This document shows positions 5,240 through 8,488 of a DNA stretch of 8,488 nt, one piece after another. Origin of the DNA: Planctomycetaceae bacterium. GTDB taxonomy: Bacteria; Planctomycetota; Planctomycetia; Planctomycetales; Planctomycetaceae. The position numbers and the translations under genes are program-made. Position 1 is the stretch's first letter; each line of letters opens with the position of its first letter. Location: assembly GCA_015487825.1 (NCBI GenBank), contig WFOZ01000069.1, forward strand, positions 1 through 8,488, given 5' to 3'. Below the pieces are notes generated by a model. The model made no database searches. It was not told the origin of the DNA and saw only the letters and a list, made by a program, of their open reading frames with translations.

Positions 5240-7060
5240 ATGCAAAAATTGACTGTTAGTCGTATGAAACAGGCAGACCTGAAACAACTTGAAATGCTCT
5301 CGCAGATTGATCGACTGATTGATCGTTGCGAAAGCTGGCCCGACGCCGAACATGTGTGGGAACCTGCACATCGAATGCAGGTATTTTTACAACGAGTGCT
5401 ACCCCGTGTTCGCACAATGCGCGAACGGCTGGAATCCCCTCTGGTTGTGGCAATGTTCGGCGGTACCGGGACTGGAAAAAGCTCGCTGGTCAATGCGATA
5501 CTCGGCAAAGAAATCGCCAGGCCGGGGCGAGAAAGACCAACCACAAAGCGACCATTAATTCTGGTGCATCCGGAGATCAATCTGGACCTGTTACAACTTC
5601 CGCTTGAACAATGCGATCTGGTTCGACCGAGTCTCCCGATTCTGGAAGATATTATAATTGTCGACTGCCCCGACCCCGACACCAGCGAAGAAGCTGACTC
5701 GGCCAGTAATCTGGAACGCCTTCGGCAATTTCTACCACACTGCGACGTTTTAATCTACACATCAACCCAGCAGAAATACCGCAGTGCCGGTGTCCAAAGT
5801 GAACTGCACGATGCAGCGCCCGGTTGCAGACTTGTGTTCGTGCAGACTCATGCGGATCGAGATGTCGATATCCGGGAAGACTGGAAAACACATCTGGGAG
5901 AAACATACAACATACCGGAAATGTTTTTTATCGATTCGCTGAATGGTTTACAGAAACAGCTTCGAGGAGACCCCGTTGAGGGCGAACTGGCAAGATTGCA
6001 GAATTTTTTACTTCAGCAACTTTCCTCAGGTAACCGCAGTCACATTCGACAGGATAATGTTCTCGATTTATTGTACGCAACATTGTCTCGCATCAGAACA
6101 ACACTTTATCAGTTTGCCCCTGCCCTGGATATTCTGGAAAGTGAGCTGGAGAATAACTCCCGGCAAATACAACAACAGATGTCCGAACAACTTCAGCAGG
6201 AACTTCTCTCTGCCCGGCAACTTTGGGAACGTCGCATTCTGGAATCGGTCGTCCAGCAATGGGGGAGCACTCCCTTTTCATGGTTGTTGCGATTGAATCA
6301 CAGTCTCGGCGCACTGCTTGGTTCATTCGGTTTGATGCGAGCCCGAACGACAGCGCATCTTGCCCTGATAGGCTTAACGCAAGGGGCAAGGTTATGGAAA
6401 CAACATCAGCAGGAACAGGATTTCTCGACGCTACTCAGTGAGATTGACAATCTTCCTGTACGTGAAGCAGATTTGCGGGATAAACAGTTAATCCTGCAAG
6501 GCTATGCAAGAACGGCCGGGTTTGAAACCGAGCAGCTATTCAGTAATGCTCAAAAGCAGCTTCCGGGTAAAGAACCCGGCTTTCAGGAGGAATTCTATCA
6601 CGATGCCCGTCTGGAAGTGGACCGCGCCGTTGAGCACCTTGGCAATCAGAATTCCGGAGCAGTTACGCGGTTTATGTATGACACACTCTTTTTGATTTAT
6701 CCCGGATTTTTGCTTTATCGAATCGGTCGAAACTTTTTCTGGGATTCTTTCATCATGTCGCAGGAAATTCTCAGCGCAGATTTTTATCTACCAGCCGGCG
6801 TATTTTTGCTTCTCTGGTGTGGACTGTTTTCAATGTTTTTTACCAGGCGACTGCGCAGGGGGTTGAAGCGGGAAGTCAAGAAACTTGTCGAGCGAATGAT
6901 CTCCCGCAAACTGAACAACGACCTGTTCCCTGCGATGCAACAGCAATGCCAGATCGCCAGAACAGCGATGCAAAAACTGACCGAACTGGAAGAAGACTGC
7001 AACGCCCTGCGCCAGCAATCAACCACATCACAAACACTCGGATCGACCGCGATAAGATAA
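5240..7060 (+). CDS. Membrane-anchored GTPase, dynamin/Era-like P-loop type
   Basis: A 606-aa protein. An N-terminal helical segment (1-65) is followed by a TRAFAC-type GTPase domain (about 67-270). G1 is GGTGTGKS (74-81). A G2 threonine is likely in PTTKRP (T101/T102). G3 is DCPD (142-145) after a hydrophobic strand, with Asp in place of the usual last Gly. G4 is THAD (203-206), replacing the usual N/TKxD. A long helical region rich in Gln and Leu (about 270-470) resembles the stalk or coiled coil of dynamin-like proteins. Two hydrophobic helices at about 479-497 and 514-535 form a hairpin membrane anchor, followed by a basic stretch (RRLRRGLKREVKK) and a C-terminal helix. This layout fits bacterial membrane-acting GTPases, but no specific family name or substrate can be given. 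ATG 5240 lacks a Shine-Dalgarno sequence; ATG 5264 is an alternative. The gene is divergent from the 150-aa gene and convergent with the DUF1552 gene. Confidence 0.85.
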   Translation: MQKLTVSRMKQADLKQLEMLSQIDRLIDRCESWPDAEHVWEPAHRMQVFLQRVLPRVRTMRERLESPLVVAMFGGTGTGKSSLVNAILGKEIARPGRERPTTKRPLILVHPEINLDLLQLPLEQCDLVRPSLPILEDIIIVDCPDPDTSEEADSASNLERLRQFLPHCDVLIYTSTQQKYRSAGVQSELHDAAPGCRLVFVQTHADRDVDIREDWKTHLGETYNIPEMFFIDSLNGLQKQLRGDPVEGELARLQNFLLQQLSSGNRSHIRQDNVLDLLYATLSRIRTTLYQFAPALDILESELENNSRQIQQQMSEQLQQELLSARQLWERRILESVVQQWGSTPFSWLLRLNHSLGALLGSFGLMRARTTAHLALIGLTQGARLWKQHQQEQDFSTLLSEIDNLPVREADLRDKQLILQGYARTAGFETEQLFSNAQKQLPGKEPGFQEEFYHDARLEVDRAVEHLGNQNSGAVTRFMYDTLFLIYPGFLLYRIGRNFFWDSFIMSQEILSADFYLPAGVFLLLWCGLFSMFFTRRLRRGLKREVKKLVERMISRKLNNDLFPAMQQQCQIARTAMQKLTELEEDCNALRQQSTTSQTLGSTAIR

Positions 7061-7081
7061 AAAACAGTCCCGAAACCACTT

Positions 7082-7089
7082 CCCGCTTT
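7082..7089. repeat. Left 8-bp target-site duplication of element copy 2
   Basis: CCCGCTTT directly abuts the left end of the element (7090) and is repeated exactly at 7231-7238, directly after the right end. A perfect 8-bp direct repeat at exactly the terminal inverted repeat boundaries is the signature of transposition. Confidence 0.8.
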
Positions 7090-7230
7090 GTAACTATTCA
7101 GTCTTGGCGTAGGGTCCGCTATTGCGGACCTCGATGGGAAGTGGATCCCCCTATTTTACGCGGTGGTCCGCAATAGCGGACCTTACAAACAACCTGCTTT
7201 CCCCAAAAATTACTATCACTGAATAGCTAC
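7090..7230. mobile_element. MITE-like element, copy 2 (141 bp)
   Basis: The terminal inverted repeats are GTAACTATTCAG (7090-7101) and CTGAATAGCTAC (7219-7230), 11 of 12 matching. The element is flanked by perfect 8-bp direct repeats CCCGCTTT (7082-7089, 7231-7238), so it inserted as a unit. Inside are two inverted hairpins (7113-7130, 7165-7182) around a 34-bp core and an AC-rich right arm. Compared with copy 1 (1064-1205) the outer arms are in the same orientation, whereas the core matches copy 1 only when reverse-complemented (28 of 34 aligned positions by hand). IS66-family elements have GTAA ends and 8-bp duplications, so an IS66-type transposase is a candidate mobiliser; this is inferred. 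It lies between two convergent genes, and a run of six T (7236-7241) follows the right end. Confidence 0.88.
7113..7182. repeat. REPIN-like inner inverted repeat of copy 2
   Basis: GGTCCGC-TATT-GCGGACC (7113-7130) and GGTCCGC-AATA-GCGGACC (7165-7182) are perfect 18-bp inverted repeats, and each is itself a 7-bp stem with a 4-nt loop. GTAG (7109-7112) directly precedes the left hairpin, as in copy 1. The mirrored position of the right hairpin has GTAA. The loops differ from copy 1 by a paired change (C1096/G1146 becomes T7122/A7173), so the two hairpins of each copy stay complementary to each other. Confidence 0.75.
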
Positions 7231-7238
7231 CCCGCTTT
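7231..7238. repeat. Right 8-bp target-site duplication of element copy 2
   Basis: CCCGCTTT is identical to 7082-7089. It runs into three more T (TTTTTT at 7236-7241), so the insertion target was probably the T-rich 3' region shared by the convergent GTPase and DUF1552 genes. Confidence 0.8.
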
Positions 7239-7262
7239 TTTACATTCGGGATAACATCCGGA

Positions 7263-8488
7263 TCAGACACGGATCTTGTCGATCGATTTGAATTCTCGCT
7301 CTTTGGGACCGAGCTTTTCCTTCGCTCCCATTGCCTGAAGCATTGTGTTGTAAACATCGATTCCTTCTGCACCGACATCCATAATCTGACCGGTTTTGAA
7401 GCGGTTGTCTGCTGCGGTGATGGCGTGAAAGATTCCGGAAAGTTCGCGTTTGACATTGTTGTGGCGACCATCTCCCGATTCTGTAGAAATGGTGATGAGC
7501 GAATTTTCGAGAATTGATTTTCCGTTTGCCTCTTTGGAGTGATCCAGCCGCGTCAGGAAATAAGCGATCTCTCGCATTTTCATATGAATGTGTGCACGAA
7601 GCTGCTCGTTCTTTTTCTTTTCGTTAAAGCGATGCCACCATTCATGGGAACATCCTGCGGAACCGCTGCGATTCAACTGTTTTTCATCATCAAACTGAAA
7701 TAGTTTTTTGTCGTTGTAAACGTAATCCCCTTTTATTCGCAATCTTTCACCGGCTGCAAGGAATGTCAGAGAACCGAATCGGACTCGATCCAGTTCTATC
7801 GCCAGCGCATACAAATCAGCCATCAGTCGCCATTCGTTGGTTAAATCGTCAAGCGGCATATCAATCCCTTCACCGCCGGGATCAGCCGAACCGCCATGCG
7901 CCAGATTGGATCTCTGCGGCAGAGGAGGTGCCCCTTTGGTTCGATGCTTCATTTCGTAAGCTCGCTGTTCAAATTCACGAACACGATCAAGATGATCGGC
8001 AATGCGCCCTTTGGAAGCCGCCCCGAGTGGAGAGTTCGCCCCTTTATAATATCGATATTGCTCGACAACCGAATCGAGCACACTTCGTTTGAGTCTTTCT
8101 CGACGCAAATCGGTGTTGTCGCCTGCCATTTGGATCGAGCCGAAAACACGATCAAACAGATCACGAGGCTTTTCCTGAATTGAAGCGGCGACAGTGCCAT
8201 CGGAATTATAACTGTGAACATATCGCCCGACGCGACTTCTGCGAAAATACGTTCCACCAATAAGAGTCGGCACCATCCCGACCGGCAAACCTTTGGGGTG
8301 ATGTGCCTTGCGGATCACCTGGTCGATCGAAGGGCCCCCAGCCTTTGCTTCGCCATTGGGAGGTTCTGCCGTGAATGAGGCGGAAGCCCCATCATAATGA
8401 GCGTTGATACCACTTTGGTCGGCTCGTACCTGATCCACATTTCGCATGATCAGCAGCTTATCCCGCAACGGTTTGAGCGGTTCCAGCA
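7263..8488 (-). CDS. DUF1552 family protein, 5' end beyond window
   Basis: The frame is open to the right edge (reading LEPLKPLRDKLLIMRNVDQ at the boundary), so the visible 408 codons are the C-terminal part and the start lies outside the window. DUF1552 proteins (PF07586) are abundant in Planctomycetes, are usually exported by a twin-arginine signal and are often encoded beside DUF1592/DUF1588 cytochrome-like proteins; their function is unknown. Supporting segments are PLRDKLLIMRNVDQ, GGPSIDQVIRKA, the central helical HLDRVREFEQRAYE, the DLYALAIELDRVRFGSLTF stretch, and the C-terminal ILENSLITISTESGDG and VYNTMLQAMG blocks, which correspond to the family's C-terminal domain. The usual glycine/histidine-rich segment after the RDKLL block appears here as NAHYDGASASFTAEPPNG, with few histidines. 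The gene converges on the GTPase gene, with the 141-bp element between them. Confidence 0.87.
   Translation of the reverse strand, partial: LEPLKPLRDKLLIMRNVDQVRADQSGINAHYDGASASFTAEPPNGEAKAGGPSIDQVIRKAHHPKGLPVGMVPTLIGGTYFRRSRVGRYVHSYNSDGTVAASIQEKPRDLFDRVFGSIQMAGDNTDLRRERLKRSVLDSVVEQYRYYKGANSPLGAASKGRIADHLDRVREFEQRAYEMKHRTKGAPPLPQRSNLAHGGSADPGGEGIDMPLDDLTNEWRLMADLYALAIELDRVRFGSLTFLAAGERLRIKGDYVYNDKKLFQFDDEKQLNRSGSAGCSHEWWHRFNEKKKNEQLRAHIHMKMREIAYFLTRLDHSKEANGKSILENSLITISTESGDGRHNNVKRELSGIFHAITAADNRFKTGQIMDVGAEGIDVYNTMLQAMGAKEKLGPKEREFKSIDKIRV

Noticed and set aside
5227..5682. Minus-strand open frame inside the GTPase gene
   Set aside because: It is rich in Ser, Arg and Cys, as expected of an antisense shadow, and lies inside a strongly supported coding gene.
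1064..7230. Simple explanation that copy 2 is the whole element inserted in the opposite orientation
   Set aside because: The outer arms beyond the terminal repeats (TTGGCGTAG on the left, the AC-rich arm on the right) are in the same orientation in both copies; only the core is reversed.
1064..7230. The two elements as ends of one composite transposon carrying the genes between them
   Set aside because: Each copy has its own flanking direct repeat or its remnant, and the genes between are ordinary chromosomal genes without a transposase.

Overview
The window looks like a chromosomal segment of a planctomycete (Planctomycetales type, base composition near half GC). The evidence is a DUF1552-family protein, a tandem pair of ExbD/TolR-like genes, an FHA protein with a long proline-rich tail, an ECF sigma factor followed by a single-pass membrane protein, and several starts without a Shine-Dalgarno sequence. 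No rRNA, tRNA, CRISPR array, phage gene or full insertion sequence is visible.

Layout. Positions 1-915 (+) hold two ExbD/TolR-like genes, the first cut by the window edge. Positions 916-1300 are non-coding and contain two hairpins and a 142-bp repeat element. Positions 1301-3001 (-) read, in transcription order, a 66-aa conserved-looking protein, an ECF sigma factor and a membrane protein that is probably its anti-sigma factor. Positions 3188-4150 (-) encode an FHA protein with its own intrinsic terminator, so it is probably a separate transcription unit. Positions 4151-4605 have no gene. A 150-aa unknown protein (4606-5058, -) is divergent from a 606-aa membrane-anchored GTPase (5240-7060, +). 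A second, 141-bp copy of the repeat element (7090-7230) separates the GTPase gene from a convergent DUF1552 gene (7263 to beyond the right edge, -).

The most interesting structure is the pair of roughly 140-bp elements. Each has 12-13-bp terminal inverted repeats and encloses two mutually inverted hairpins with a GGTCCGC/GCGGACC stem around a short core. Copy 2 is flanked by a perfect 8-bp direct repeat (CCCGCTTT), and copy 1 by a degraded one (6/8). Between the copies the outer arms keep the same orientation, but the core between the hairpins is inverted, and the hairpin loops carry a compensatory C-G to T-A change. Both copies sit between the 3' ends of convergent genes and next to a T tract. 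They look like small non-autonomous transposons (MITE-like) carrying a REPIN-like, apparently invertible centre. They may also act as transcription terminators.

The genes otherwise suggest envelope energy coupling (ExbD pair), extracytoplasmic signalling (sigma/anti-sigma, FHA) and membrane-associated GTPase activity. Apart from the sigma/anti-sigma pair and the ExbD pair, no shared pathway can be shown from the sequence.
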